This document shows positions 1 to 9,563 of a stretch of 64,000 nt of DNA, piece by piece. Under the pieces are notes generated by a model, which was not told the DNA's origin, ran no database searches, and saw nothing but the letters and a program-made list of their open reading frames with translations. Location of the stretch: positions 62,001-126,000 of the forward strand of contig CAJTEW010000006.1 of NCBI GenBank assembly GCA_910575605.1, read 5' to 3'. Position 1 is the first letter of the stretch. Every line of letters starts with the position of its first letter. The DNA comes from Lachnospiraceae bacterium (lineage in GTDB: Bacteria; Bacillota; Clostridia; Lachnospirales; Lachnospiraceae). A program made the position numbers and the translations under genes.

Positions 1-756
1 AAGTATCTGACAGATGAAAAGGGAAATATCATTGGATCTACAGAGAATGATAAGAGCAGCAATGGGAAAAAGGATGAGCCTCTTACAAAGCTTGAAAAAA
101 ATCGTGTGCTTGCAATTGTACTTGTATCTGCATTTTCTGTGCTGTTCTGGCTGTTCTATTATCAGCAGGATTTAGCACTGGTTATCTACATGACGGATTA
201 TGTAAAGATGTCCATTGGTTCCTTTGAGATTCCTCCGTCATGGATTACAACTACATGGAACGGCCTTCTTTGCGTAGCACTGGGAGGAGTGATGGCCGCA
301 ATCTGGAAAAAGCTGGCGGCACGTCCACAGGGGGACCTGAATATGTTTAAAAAGGTTTCATTGAGCTTCCTGTTTGTAGGACTTGCATTTGGAATTATGG
401 TTGCATGCGAGTCTATTCGCGGTGTTGGCTCTCCAGCTTCTGTAAAGGCGAGCGTATTGTGGCCGTTTTTATTCTCAACAGTTATTACAGTGGGAGAGAT
501 GTGCTTTTCACCACTTCGTAATTCCTTTGTAAGTAAATATGCTCCGAAGAAATATGTATCGCTTTTGATGGGAGTTATTGCAGTCTCCACATTTGGAGCA
601 AACAAGCTTAGTCCTTTTGTACAGGCATTTATTGAAAAGTTTGATGTGTTCCCGGTATTTGTAGGAATATTTGCCCTTATGCTTGTATTTGCAGCCTTAA
701 TCTGGATGGTTAACGGAAAGCTTAACAGCCTTGTAGAAGGAAAAGCAGAGAACTAA
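1..756 (+). CDS. POT/PTR family peptide:proton symporter, C-terminal part
   Basis: The reading frame is open from base 1, so this is the 3' part (about 251 codons) of a gene that starts upstream of the window. After a short polar loop ending PLTKLEKNRV, the protein has several hydrophobic segments (LAIVLVSAFSVLFWLFYYQQ, then further helices to about residue 240). The loop followed by an FW..FYQQ helix is the pattern of the second half of MFS proton-dependent oligopeptide transporters (DtpT type). Known role of the family: uptake of di- and tripeptides. The gene ends at a clear terminator hairpin and is not cotranscribed with the next gene. Substrate cannot be read from this fragment. Confidence 0.8.
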   Translation, partial: KYLTDEKGNIIGSTENDKSSNGKKDEPLTKLEKNRVLAIVLVSAFSVLFWLFYYQQDLALVIYMTDYVKMSIGSFEIPPSWITTTWNGLLCVALGGVMAAIWKKLAARPQGDLNMFKKVSLSFLFVGLAFGIMVACESIRGVGSPASVKASVLWPFLFSTVITVGEMCFSPLRNSFVSKYAPKKYVSLLMGVIAVSTFGANKLSPFVQAFIEKFDVFPVFVGIFALMLVFAALIWMVNGKLNSLVEGKAEN

Positions 757-779
757 TTAAAGCAGGAAATAGATTTGGA

Positions 780-817
780 GCAGTCTGTCAGTATTACCAT
801 GACAGGCTGTTCTTTTG
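780..817 (+). terminator. Rho-independent terminator after the POT transporter
   Basis: CAGTCTGTCA (781-790) pairs with TGACAGGCTG (800-809) with one G-U pair and a 9-nt loop, followed by TTCTTTT. Confidence 0.85.
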
Positions 818-903
818 TCATATAGGAAGCTCTATGTTCTATCATGACAAAAATCTTCTCGGAGGATGTGCTTGAGGGCAGTAACAAATATCAGGTAAAT
901 ACT

Positions 904-941
904 TTGAAATAAGCTGATAATGTGCTATATTTGAAATATAG
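904..941 (+). promoter_or_regulatory. Candidate promoter with overlapping palindrome, radical SAM gene
   Basis: TTGAAA (904-909), 16-bp spacer, TATATT (926-931). A perfect inverted repeat CTATATTT-G-AAATATAG (925-941) covers the -10 box and the expected start site, as an operator would. No regulator is known from the sequence. Confidence 0.45.
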
Positions 942-981
942 AGAAACTAGACAGACGACTCTTAGATACGGAGGGATGATT

Positions 982-1848
982 ATGAATTATGAAGGACAGA
1001 TTTGCCGTGCGCCTATGGAGCGTGCCTCTTATATGCTCCCTGTGGCGGTTGGGTGTTCTTATAACCGCTGTAAATTCTGTATGCTGTTCAAGCATTTGAA
1101 ATACAGGGAACTCCCTCTTACACAGGTAGAGGAGGAGTTAAAACGTGTACAAAGAGCGGGCGGTTTTCCGAAGAGGATTTTTCTTGGGGATGGCAATGCA
1201 TTTGGCCTTGAAACCTCAAGGCTTCTTAAGATCCTTTACATGATTCGAAGCTATTTTCCAGACTTTGAATCCGTTAATATGGATGCCACGGTTACGAATA
1301 TCCGCCTGAAAAGTGACGAGGAGCTTAGAAAGCTTTATAGTGCAGGCGTGAGGCATCTTTACCTTGGAATCGAAAGCGGGCTTGATGATGTGCTTAAGTT
1401 TATGGATAAGGATCACAGCCTTTCAGAGGCTTATGAGGCAATACAGCGGATACAGGAAGCCCGTATGGTATACGATGCCCATATAATGACAGGTGCTGCA
1501 GGAAAAGGGCGGGGGATTTGCAGTGCGCAAAAGACTGCAGAATTTTTTAACAGGACAAAGCCCCGTAGAATTATAAATTTTTCCATGTTCCTGCATAAGG
1601 AAGCACCTCTTTACCAGGATATTGAGGCAGGAAGATTTAAGCCTGCCAGTGAGCTTGAGAATCTTCAGGAGGAGAAGCGTCTGTTAGAGCTTCTTTCAGT
1701 GGAAAATCTTGAGTATGACGGATTTCATGATTTTATTGAATACAGAGTCAGAGGAAGGCTTCCAGAAAATAGAAAGAGTATGATAGATTCTCTTGAAAAA
1801 TGTATTGAGAAATACTTGACAAAAGACGAAGTTATTGCTATTATTTAA
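982..1848 (+). CDS. Radical SAM protein of unassigned function
   Basis: A 288-residue protein with an N-terminal radical SAM core. The cluster motif is GCSYNRCKFC, which spaces the cysteines C-x4-C-x2-C rather than the usual C-x3-C-x2-C. A GDGNAF segment follows, in the place of the GGE-type SAM-binding strand, and LYLGIESG further on is another typical core strand motif. I chose ATG 982 because GGAGGG (970-975) sits 6 nt upstream; ATG 976 would be too close. Members with this style of motif are anaerobe proteins annotated only as radical SAM. There is no B12-binding domain and no second iron-sulfur cluster motif that I can see. It is monocistronic, between a promoter at 904 and a terminator at 1847. 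The reaction is unknown. Confidence 0.85.
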   Translation: MNYEGQICRAPMERASYMLPVAVGCSYNRCKFCMLFKHLKYRELPLTQVEEELKRVQRAGGFPKRIFLGDGNAFGLETSRLLKILYMIRSYFPDFESVNMDATVTNIRLKSDEELRKLYSAGVRHLYLGIESGLDDVLKFMDKDHSLSEAYEAIQRIQEARMVYDAHIMTGAAGKGRGICSAQKTAEFFNRTKPRRIINFSMFLHKEAPLYQDIEAGRFKPASELENLQEEKRLLELLSVENLEYDGFHDFIEYRVRGRLPENRKSMIDSLEKCIEKYLTKDEVIAII

Positions 1849-1873
1849 AAACAGAACGCACTCTGTTTTTAAA
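1847..1873 (+). terminator. Terminator after the radical SAM gene
   Basis: AAAAACAGA (1847-1855) pairs with TCTGTTTTT (1862-1870) around a 6-nt loop. The stem begins inside the stop codon. Confidence 0.75.
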
Positions 1874-1896
1874 AATATAAAGAAGAGAGGTGCAGT

Positions 1897-2394
1897 ATGC
1901 AAAGAGTATTTTCATTGATTGTTAATAATGACCCAGGTGTATTAAGCCGGATATCAGGTTTGTTTAGCCGGAGAGGCTATAGTATTGACGGTATTACCGC
2001 AGGTGTTACGGCAGATCCCAGATTTACAAGGATTACGATTGTAGGAAGCGGGGACGAGCTGATTCTTTCCCAGATTGAAAAGCAGGTGAGGAAGCTTGAG
2101 GACGTAATTAAGATTAAGGTACTGCCTCCGGAGGAGTCCGTTTACCGTGAACTTATGCTGGTGAAGATTCGCGCGGACGCAGCCCTAAGAGCAGAGGCGA
2201 TTGCGATTGCAGATATTTTCCGTGCCAAGATTGTTGATGTTGAGAAGGAATCTCTTATGATAGAGCTTACAGGGAATCAGTCAAAGCTAGAGGCATTTTT
2301 AAATCTTCTGGACGGCTTTGAGATTCTGGAGCTTGCAAGGACAGGAATCACCGGTCTTAAGCGTGGGATAAAGGATGTAACATATATTGATTAG
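1897..2394 (+). CDS. ilvN: Acetolactate synthase small (regulatory) subunit
   Basis: A 165-residue protein of the IlvN/IlvH family. It opens with the ACT domain (FSLIVNNDPGVLSRISGLFSRRGYSI, residues about 4-30), which binds valine and mediates feedback inhibition. The conserved C-terminal domain runs from about residue 80 to KRGIKDV near the end. Family role: activates the catalytic IlvB subunit in branched-chain amino acid synthesis. Start ATG 1897 follows GAGAGGTG (about 8 nt away). ilvC is 44 nt downstream, so the two are probably cotranscribed. The catalytic subunit gene ilvB, the usual partner, is not adjacent. No T-box is visible upstream; the leader holds only the preceding terminator. 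Confidence 0.95.
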   Translation: MQRVFSLIVNNDPGVLSRISGLFSRRGYSIDGITAGVTADPRFTRITIVGSGDELILSQIEKQVRKLEDVIKIKVLPPEESVYRELMLVKIRADAALRAEAIAIADIFRAKIVDVEKESLMIELTGNQSKLEAFLNLLDGFEILELARTGITGLKRGIKDVTYID

Positions 2395-2399
2395 GGTAA

Positions 2400-3449
<1,050 letters not shown>

Positions 3450-3474
3450 GCGTCAGGCAGAAGGCCGGCAGAAC

Positions 3475-3524
3475 TAAAAAACAGGAGGACAGCATACGCA
3501 TATGACTGCCGCTCCTGTTTTTTA
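3475..3524. terminator. Bidirectional terminator between ilvC and the M42 peptidase
   Basis: ACAGGAG (3481-3487) pairs with CTCCTGT (3512-3518), with A-tract before and T-tract after (AAAAA 3476-3480, TTTTT 3519-3523), so it can serve both convergent transcripts. Confidence 0.8.
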
Positions 3525-3526
3525 TG

Positions 3527-4600
3527 TTAAAAAGACTTAATAAGCTCACTATTTAAATTTTTTACGATTTCTACTGCCAGCTTCACACTGTTTTCATAAT
3601 CTGCTATGCATGCAAAACCATGATGGGAGTGTATATAACGAACCGGAACACCGATAACAATAACTGGAACACCGCCGTTTGAAATATGTATCGCACCGCC
3701 GTTTGTACCACCCCCGGCACGCACTGACTCCTGAACCGGAATCCCAAGCTTCTTTCCAAGCTCTAAGGAGAACCGCTGAAAACGGGGATTCGTAATCATG
3801 GAACAGTCATAGTGGCGCAGCATTGGGCCTTTTTTTAAGGCTGTCTGGATCATATAGTCCGGTGCAAATGTATCGTCTGCAGGACACCCTTCAAAGCAGA
3901 TGGCTATGTCAGGTTTCACAACATCGCGGGTGACAAACGCACCTCTCTCACCAACCTCCTCCTGTGTAGAAAGGACGCCTACGATATCTGTTTCAAGACT
4001 CTCTTCCTTTAAAGCCTTCATTGCCTCCAATACAGCAGCGCAGCCCAGCCGGTTGTCAAAAGCTTTGCCGAGCATAACTCCTGTAACTTCATTATATTCA
4101 AAAGTGACATCCGGGACAACAGGTGCTCCGATATGTATATCAAATATCTTTTCCACCTCTTCCTTAGAAACAGCCCCGATATCAATTACCATATCTTCAA
4201 AAGCTGGGCATGCTCCCCGTTCCTTGGCAGAAAGAAAATGTACCGGTGTGCAGGCAACAATACCTGAAACCCAGCCGCCGCTATAGGTCTGTACCTTTAC
4301 CTTATGAGCTGGAACTGAATAGGGTGACCATCCCCCCTGGGGCAGAAAACGGAGAGTTCCGTCCGGTTTAACTGCCTGAACTATAAAGCTCACTTCATCA
4401 CTATGCGCATCTAGCATAACAACCGGATTCTTTCCAGTATTTTTACCTGCATTGATGTAGACATTAAGATTACAGTCATGCCTTACAGCTCCCAGTTTTT
4501 CGTCAGTAGCATAGTTCTCTGCAATTTTAACTACTTCATCTTCAAAACCGCATGCGCCATATGCATTTGACAAAGTTTCAATTAATTTTAATGAATCCAT
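3527..4600 (-). CDS. M42 family metallo-aminopeptidase
   Basis: A 357-residue dinuclear metal peptidase of the M42 (FrvX/PepA-type) family. Visible metal and catalytic motifs, in order: LDAHSDEV (His and Asp), AFDNRLGC (bridging Asp), TQEEVGERGA (catalytic Glu pair), ICFEGCP, and a C-terminal IHSHHGFA His ligand. Family role: cytoplasmic tetrahedral or dodecameric aminopeptidases that trim short peptides; some annotations call them glucanases, which is probably wrong. It is transcribed divergently from the oligopeptide transporter operon, whose imported peptides would be plausible substrates (inference). GGAAAGGAAGG lies just before ATG at 4600. Confidence 0.93.
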   Translation of the reverse strand: MDSLKLIETLSNAYGACGFEDEVVKIAENYATDEKLGAVRHDCNLNVYINAGKNTGKNPVVMLDAHSDEVSFIVQAVKPDGTLRFLPQGGWSPYSVPAHKVKVQTYSGGWVSGIVACTPVHFLSAKERGACPAFEDMVIDIGAVSKEEVEKIFDIHIGAPVVPDVTFEYNEVTGVMLGKAFDNRLGCAAVLEAMKALKEESLETDIVGVLSTQEEVGERGAFVTRDVVKPDIAICFEGCPADDTFAPDYMIQTALKKGPMLRHYDCSMITNPRFQRFSLELGKKLGIPVQESVRAGGGTNGGAIHISNGGVPVIVIGVPVRYIHSHHGFACIADYENSVKLAVEIVKNLNSELIKSF

Positions 4601-4652
4601 GTATTTTTCCTTCCTTTCCCCAAATGGCTATATATTTTCGCCAATTGCTGAT

Positions 4653-4681
4653 AGTGTATCACAACAAAAAGAGAAGTGCAA
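4653..4681 (-). promoter_or_regulatory. Promoter of the M42 peptidase gene (reverse strand)
   Basis: On the reverse strand: TTGCAC (4681-4676), 17-bp spacer, TACACT (4658-4653), about 50 bp upstream of the start codon. Confidence 0.6.
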
Positions 4682-4710
4682 GATTTACCTTATACAACAA
4701 ATTATTACAT

Positions 4711-4749
4711 GTGACAAAAGTCACCAACAAAGTGACAAATTTTTTGTCA
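4711..4749. promoter_or_regulatory. Two inverted repeats between divergent promoters, candidate operators
   Basis: GTGAC-AAAA-GTCAC (4711-4724) and TGACAAA-TTT-TTTGTCA (4733-4749) share a GTGACAAA half-site. They sit between the reverse promoter at 4653-4681 and the forward promoter at 4756-4784, just upstream of the forward -35 box. Confidence 0.5.
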
Positions 4750-4755
4750 AGATTG

Positions 4756-4784
4756 TTGAAATGTATGGAAAATTATGGTAAAGT
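4756..4784 (+). promoter_or_regulatory. Candidate opp operon promoter
   Basis: TTGAAA (4756-4761), 17-bp spacer, TAAAGT (4779-4784), 68 bp before the oppA start. The -10 box is only a 4 of 6 match. Confidence 0.45.
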
Positions 4785-4852
4785 TTATGAGTATATATTT
4801 TTTAAGTTTTTCTTAATATGCCCAATCGGGTAATTAAAAGGGAGGATTTTTT

Positions 4853-6556
4853 ATGAAGAAAAAACTACTAAGCCTGTTGCTGGTAACAGCAATGACAGGC
4901 GCAGTCGCGCTTACAGGCTGCGGCGGAAAAGACGCAGGTGAAGGCGGCTCAGGTGAAGGTGGCGCCGGAGATCAGGAGGTTATCTTCCAGCTTACGGCAG
5001 ATGCAGCTACTCTGGATACTATCCAGACATCCACAATGGCAGACCAGCGCAGTGCCGCGCCAATTTACGAGGGCCTGTTAAGAAGGCAGCTGGATGACGA
5101 AGGGAATCTGATTCTTGTTCCGGGTGCAGCAGAGTCTTATGATGTGAACGATGATGAGACGGTTTATACCTTCCATCTTCAGCCAGAAGGTAAGTTTAGT
5201 GACGGTACACCTGTAACTGCAGATGACGTTGTATATTCATGGAGAAGGGCATTTGATCCGGATCTTGCATCTCCGCAGTCCTGGCAGCTTCAGGATATGG
5301 TTCTGAATGCAAAGGAATGTTTTGAAGGTGAGAAGCCTCTTGAGGAGCTGGGAATTAAGGCAGTTGATGAGAAGACGGTTGAAGTAACACTGACTTCCCC
5401 GAATCCAAATTTCCTTACCGTACTGACATTCCCATTTGCAAGAATTGTCAGCAAGGAGTTTGTAGAGAGCAAAGGAAATAAATTCGGTTCTTCTGTAGAC
5501 GATATTATGGGTTCCGGACCGTTCAAGCTGGTTCAATGGGATACAGGCTCTTCTATGGTCTTTGAGCCCAATGAAAACTATTGGGATAAAGAAAATGTTC
5601 ACTTAAAAAAGCTGACCCTTCAGGTTGTAGCAGAAGCATCTACTCTTGCACAGGCTTTGATGGGAAAAGAAATTGACATTGCAGAGCTGAATGATACAGA
5701 CTGGAATGATCAGGTAGACGCGCTCGGTTACTATGAGGTAACAGAGGTACCGCAGATGTCTACATACTTCTTTGTATTTAACTGTGATAAGCCGCAGCTT
5801 AATAACTGGAAGATCCGTCTTGCACTCGCACTTGGATTTGACCGTGAGAAATACAACGACGAAGTATTCGACGGAAAGTATATTCCAGCATATTCTTTCT
5901 TACCGCCGATTTCCACTGTAGGCGATGAGCTGTGGACAGATGTAGGCGGCGACAGCGTAGACGGTTTAAAGACGATTGCAGAAAAATATCCGGATCCTAA
6001 GGCGCTGCTGATTGAAGGTATGAAGGAAGCAGGATTGGGAGAGGATCCGTCTGCACTTACAATTAAATATACAACACTTGGAACTACTGAGATTGTTAAG
6101 AAGTCTGCTGAATGGATGAAGCAGGAGCTGGAATCTAATCTTGGAATTAACTTAAGCATTGAGCTGACCGAGTGGAACGTAGCATATGATTTGATTGATG
6201 CCAGCGATTACGAGATGGCTTTCGGCGGCTGGAATGTAGACTCTGGTACAGAGCCTATGCGGTTCCTCAAACTGTTTGAGCAGACAGAAGGATACTACGG
6301 CGGCGAGAAGGTTCACTGGACAGGTGAAAAATCAGAGGAATATTCAAAATATGCCATTGAAATGCAGCAGATTTTTGACCCAGACAGACTGCTTGAACTC
6401 TACAAGCTGGCAGAACCTCTTGTTTTGGAAGAAGCTCCGGTAACTCCGGTATACTTTACAAAGCAGAGAACTTTGATTGCAAATAATATTGAGGGATACC
6501 AGGTTCATCCGTTCTTACTTCAGGATTTTGTAGGTGTTAAAAAGACAGCTGAATAA
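4853..6556 (+). CDS. oppA: Oligopeptide ABC transporter, substrate-binding lipoprotein
   Basis: A 567-residue family 5 solute-binding protein. It has a lipoprotein signal peptide (MKKKLLSLLLVTAMTGAVALTGCGG) with lipobox LTGC, so it should be lipidated on Cys-23 and anchored to the outer face of the membrane. A Gly-rich flexible linker (GEGGSGEGGAGD) follows. Family motifs are TFHLQPEGKFSDGTPVTADDVVYSWRRA near residues 103-130 and the GSGPFKLVQWD segment. Role: captures peptides for the OppBCDF translocator encoded immediately downstream. A hairpin between oppA and oppB may raise oppA levels relative to the permease genes. The RBS GGGAGG is about 8 nt before ATG 4853. Confidence 0.95.
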   Translation: MKKKLLSLLLVTAMTGAVALTGCGGKDAGEGGSGEGGAGDQEVIFQLTADAATLDTIQTSTMADQRSAAPIYEGLLRRQLDDEGNLILVPGAAESYDVNDDETVYTFHLQPEGKFSDGTPVTADDVVYSWRRAFDPDLASPQSWQLQDMVLNAKECFEGEKPLEELGIKAVDEKTVEVTLTSPNPNFLTVLTFPFARIVSKEFVESKGNKFGSSVDDIMGSGPFKLVQWDTGSSMVFEPNENYWDKENVHLKKLTLQVVAEASTLAQALMGKEIDIAELNDTDWNDQVDALGYYEVTEVPQMSTYFFVFNCDKPQLNNWKIRLALALGFDREKYNDEVFDGKYIPAYSFLPPISTVGDELWTDVGGDSVDGLKTIAEKYPDPKALLIEGMKEAGLGEDPSALTIKYTTLGTTEIVKKSAEWMKQELESNLGINLSIELTEWNVAYDLIDASDYEMAFGGWNVDSGTEPMRFLKLFEQTEGYYGGEKVHWTGEKSEEYSKYAIEMQQIFDPDRLLELYKLAEPLVLEEAPVTPVYFTKQRTLIANNIEGYQVHPFLLQDFVGVKKTAE

Positions 6557-6566
6557 TCTGTAAATA

Positions 6567-6617
6567 TATCCCTGCCGCTGTTTGGACCATTTACAGGGAA
6601 AGACAGTGACAGGGATA
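6567..6617 (+). promoter_or_regulatory. Intergenic mRNA hairpin between oppA and oppB
   Basis: TATCCCTG (6567-6574) pairs with CAGGGATA (6610-6617), and the stem continues inward (6575-6581 with 6603-6609) with one G-U and one mismatch. There is no U-tract, so it is more likely a 3'-stabilising or partial attenuation hairpin than a full terminator. Confidence 0.6.
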
Positions 6618-6652
6618 ATTCATATCTATCTGTATGGAGTAAGGAGAAAATT

Positions 6653-7588
6653 ATGGGAAAATTCATTTTAAAACGGTTTGTATATGCAGTAATTTCACTT
6701 GTTATTATTGCAACCGTATCCTTTTTCTTGATATGTATGAAGCCTGGCGATCCGATTGCCGCAAAGGTTTCACAGCTTCCTGAATCCTCGAGAAAGGTTT
6801 TGGTTGTAAAATATGGATTAGACCAGCCCATGTTCACAAGATTTACAGAATATATGAAGGGGCTGATTACGGAAGGGAATCTGGGAGATTCCATCGTCTA
6901 TGAAGGACGCAATGTAAATATGATGCTAAAAACCAGTGCTGTTGTTTCTGCTAAAATCGGACTTATGGCAATTGCCATCCAGGTTATAGCCGGTGTGCTT
7001 CTTGGCATGATACAGGCGCTCTACAGAGGGAAGTTAAGTGATCAGGTCATCCGGGTGCTGGTTGTACTGGCCATTTGTATTCCATCCTTTGTATTTTGTG
7101 CACTTCTTCAGTATTTCATTGGATTTAAGGGACAGATTACACCTATCATGGGATGGGGAAAGCCGGTTCATTATATCCTGCCGGTGGCGGCATACGCAAT
7201 TCCAGGTATTGCTACCTATTGTAAGTATATGAGGACCAGCACGATAGGTGTTTTAGGCGAAGATTATATTTTGACAGCGACGGCAAAGGGCTGCAGCCAG
7301 ACCCGGCTTGTTTTTAAACATATATTCAGAAATGCGATTCTTCCGGTTGTTACAATGGTGCCGGTTGCAATCAGCAACGTATTTGCCGGTTCAATGGTAA
7401 TTGAGAAATTTTTCTCTATTCCCGGAATGGGGCAGCATTATGTAAAGGCAGTAAGTGATTCTGACCCGTATATGATCCTTGGTATGGCAATTTTCTTTGC
7501 ATGTACATATATTATTTCGCTGTTCTTTGTGGACATCCTATATGGTTTGGTTGATCCGCGTATCCGTGTTGCGAAAAGTGCTGATTAG
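6653..7588 (+). CDS. oppB: Oligopeptide ABC transporter permease, first subunit
   Basis: A 311-residue integral membrane protein with a hydrophobic helix at residues about 8-28, a long extracytoplasmic loop, and five more membrane segments (binding-protein-dependent transport domain). The cytoplasmic EAA loop, EDYILTATAKGCS...KHIFRNAILP at about residues 202-230, docks onto the ATPase. It forms the pore as a heterodimer with OppC. It lies 96 nt after oppA, across a hairpin, and 8 nt before oppC. The RBS is AAGGAG, 7 nt before ATG 6653. Confidence 0.95.
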   Translation: MGKFILKRFVYAVISLVIIATVSFFLICMKPGDPIAAKVSQLPESSRKVLVVKYGLDQPMFTRFTEYMKGLITEGNLGDSIVYEGRNVNMMLKTSAVVSAKIGLMAIAIQVIAGVLLGMIQALYRGKLSDQVIRVLVVLAICIPSFVFCALLQYFIGFKGQITPIMGWGKPVHYILPVAAYAIPGIATYCKYMRTSTIGVLGEDYILTATAKGCSQTRLVFKHIFRNAILPVVTMVPVAISNVFAGSMVIEKFFSIPGMGQHYVKAVSDSDPYMILGMAIFFACTYIISLFFVDILYGLVDPRIRVAKSAD

Positions 7589-7596
7589 GAGGAGCT

Positions 7597-8529
7597 ATGG
7601 AATTGAATAACAACATAACATTTGCGGAAGATGATTTTGAAGTAATAGGAACAAAGGGCCTTGACGCCGAAAAAATCAGTAAGCCAAGTGTAACCTTCTG
7701 GTCAGATGTATGGAGAAGGTTCCGGGCTAACAAGCTTTCAATGCTCGGTCTGGTTATATTGATTTTAGTAGTGATTATGGTATGCTTCGGACCGTTTATT
7801 TCAGGAAAAGATTATCAGTTTATAGATTATAGTATTAAAAATCTGCGTCCAAATGGAACCTACTGGTTTGGGACAGACGAGATGGGGCGGGACATTTTTA
7901 CCCGTGTGTGTTACGGCGGACGTATTTCAATTATTATTGGTATTGCCTGTACTCTTGTAAGCTTCCTGATTGGAAGTTCTTTAGGAGGCGTCGCCGGATA
8001 TCTGGGAGGAAAGGTTGATGACTTTATTATGCGGGTTATTGAGATTATAAGCTCAATTCCCTATCTGGTGTTGGTAGTAATTCTTTCCTTTGTTCTGGGA
8101 AGAAGTATGTTTTCTTTAGTGTTTGCAATGACTATTACTGCATGGACCGGCACGGCCCGTATGGTGCGGGGACAGGTTATGCAGCTTAAGGGACAGGATT
8201 TTGTCTCGGCGGCTATAGCGTTAGGCTCCAGCCCGTCAAGAATTATTGTCAAGCACCTGCTGCCAAATACTTTGGGTATTATTATTGTAAACTTGACCCT
8301 TTCCATACCAAACTTTATATTTTCCGAGTCGTTCTTAAGTTACATCGGACTGGGTGTACAGCCGCCGGAGACAAGCTGGGGAGCTTTGGCGTCTCTTTAT
8401 CAGACACGGCTGATGTTTGATCCGTATCAGCTGTTTTTCCCGTGTCTGATGATTGTATTGACTGTATTATCTTTTCATCTGATCGGTGACGGACTGACTG
8501 ACGCACTCGATCCTAAACTGAGAAAGTAG
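7597..8529 (+). CDS. oppC: Oligopeptide ABC transporter permease, second subunit
   Basis: A 310-residue permease. The N-terminal cytoplasmic region of about 40 residues (acidic, then VTFWSDVWRRFRANKLS) is the usual OppC leader, followed by six membrane helices. The segment FGTDEMGRDIFTRVCYGGRIS is diagnostic of OppC/DppC. The EAA loop QDFVSAAIALGSS...KHLLPNTLG is near residue 200. It starts 8 nt after oppB with its own RBS (AGGAG) and is followed after 8 nt by oppD, so the operon is tightly packed. Confidence 0.95.
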   Translation: MELNNNITFAEDDFEVIGTKGLDAEKISKPSVTFWSDVWRRFRANKLSMLGLVILILVVIMVCFGPFISGKDYQFIDYSIKNLRPNGTYWFGTDEMGRDIFTRVCYGGRISIIIGIACTLVSFLIGSSLGGVAGYLGGKVDDFIMRVIEIISSIPYLVLVVILSFVLGRSMFSLVFAMTITAWTGTARMVRGQVMQLKGQDFVSAAIALGSSPSRIIVKHLLPNTLGIIIVNLTLSIPNFIFSESFLSYIGLGVQPPETSWGALASLYQTRLMFDPYQLFFPCLMIVLTVLSFHLIGDGLTDALDPKLRK

Positions 8530-8537
8530 GAGAAAAA

Positions 8538-9563
8538 ATGGCTGAGAAATTGTTAGAAGTAAAAGATTTAGAAGTGTCTTTTAAGACTTACGCGGGCATT
8601 GTCAAGGCTGTCAGAGGTGTGAGTTTTTATGTGAACAAGGGTGAGACGCTGGCTCTGGTAGGAGAATCCGGCTGTGGAAAGACAGTGACTGCAAAATCAA
8701 TTATTGGTATTTTAGCAAAGCATCAGACGATGATTAGCGATAAATCCCAGATTATTCTGAATGGAAGAGATATATTAAAGCTTTCTGAAAAGGAGATGAG
8801 GAAGGTACGTGGAAACGAGGTTTCTATGATTTTTCAGGATCCTATGACCTCCTTAAATCCAACGGCAAGAATCGGGGCTCAGATTGCGGAAGGAATCCGG
8901 CTTCATACAGACAAATCCAAGGAGGATATTTATGCGGAGGTTTTACGGCTTTTGGAGCTGGTAAGAATACCGAATCCCAAAGTGAGGATGAACCAGTATC
9001 CTCATGAATTTTCCGGAGGTATGAGACAAAGAGCAATGATTGCTGTTGCACTGGCCTGTAATCCAGATCTTTTGATAGCGGACGAGCCTACTACTGCATT
9101 GGATGTTACAATTCAGGCTCAGATTATGGACTTGATGTCTGATATTCAGAAGGAGTTTAATACGGCAATTATTCTGGTTACCCATGACCTTGGAGTGGTG
9201 GCTGCCCATGCCCACAGAATCCAGGTAATGTATGCGGGAACATTTCTTGAAAAGGGAACGGTTGACGAGATATTTTATCAGCCTAGACACCCGTATACAA
9301 TGGCGCTGTTAAAATCCGTGCCAACTTTAAAGATGGAAAATAAGGCGAACCTGTATTCCCTTGAGGGAACGCCGCCGGATCTCTTAAATCCGCCGGTTGG
9401 ATGCGCTTTTGCACCAAGATGCGAGTATGGTATGAAAATATGCAGAAAAGCTGTACCGGAAAATGCAGCCTTTTCTGACACGCATATCTGTGACTGCTGG
9501 ATGCTTAGCGACGAGGCAAAAAAGCGGGGCATCATAGAACTGAGTGGAGGAATCAGGGCATGA
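8538..9563 (+). CDS. oppD: Oligopeptide ABC transporter ATP-binding protein OppD
   Basis: A 341-residue ABC ATPase. Walker A GESGCGKT is at residues 42-49, Q-loop FQDPMTSLNPT follows, the signature FSGGMRQR is near residue 158 and Walker B LLIADEPTT near 177. The C-terminal oligopeptide-transporter extension contains CAFAPRCEYGMKIC, the cysteine arrangement that binds a [4Fe-4S] cluster in some OppD/DppD proteins. It pairs with OppF to power the transporter. It overlaps oppF by 4 nt (ATGA). Confidence 0.95.
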   Translation: MAEKLLEVKDLEVSFKTYAGIVKAVRGVSFYVNKGETLALVGESGCGKTVTAKSIIGILAKHQTMISDKSQIILNGRDILKLSEKEMRKVRGNEVSMIFQDPMTSLNPTARIGAQIAEGIRLHTDKSKEDIYAEVLRLLELVRIPNPKVRMNQYPHEFSGGMRQRAMIAVALACNPDLLIADEPTTALDVTIQAQIMDLMSDIQKEFNTAIILVTHDLGVVAAHAHRIQVMYAGTFLEKGTVDEIFYQPRHPYTMALLKSVPTLKMENKANLYSLEGTPPDLLNPPVGCAFAPRCEYGMKICRKAVPENAAFSDTHICDCWMLSDEAKKRGIIELSGGIRA

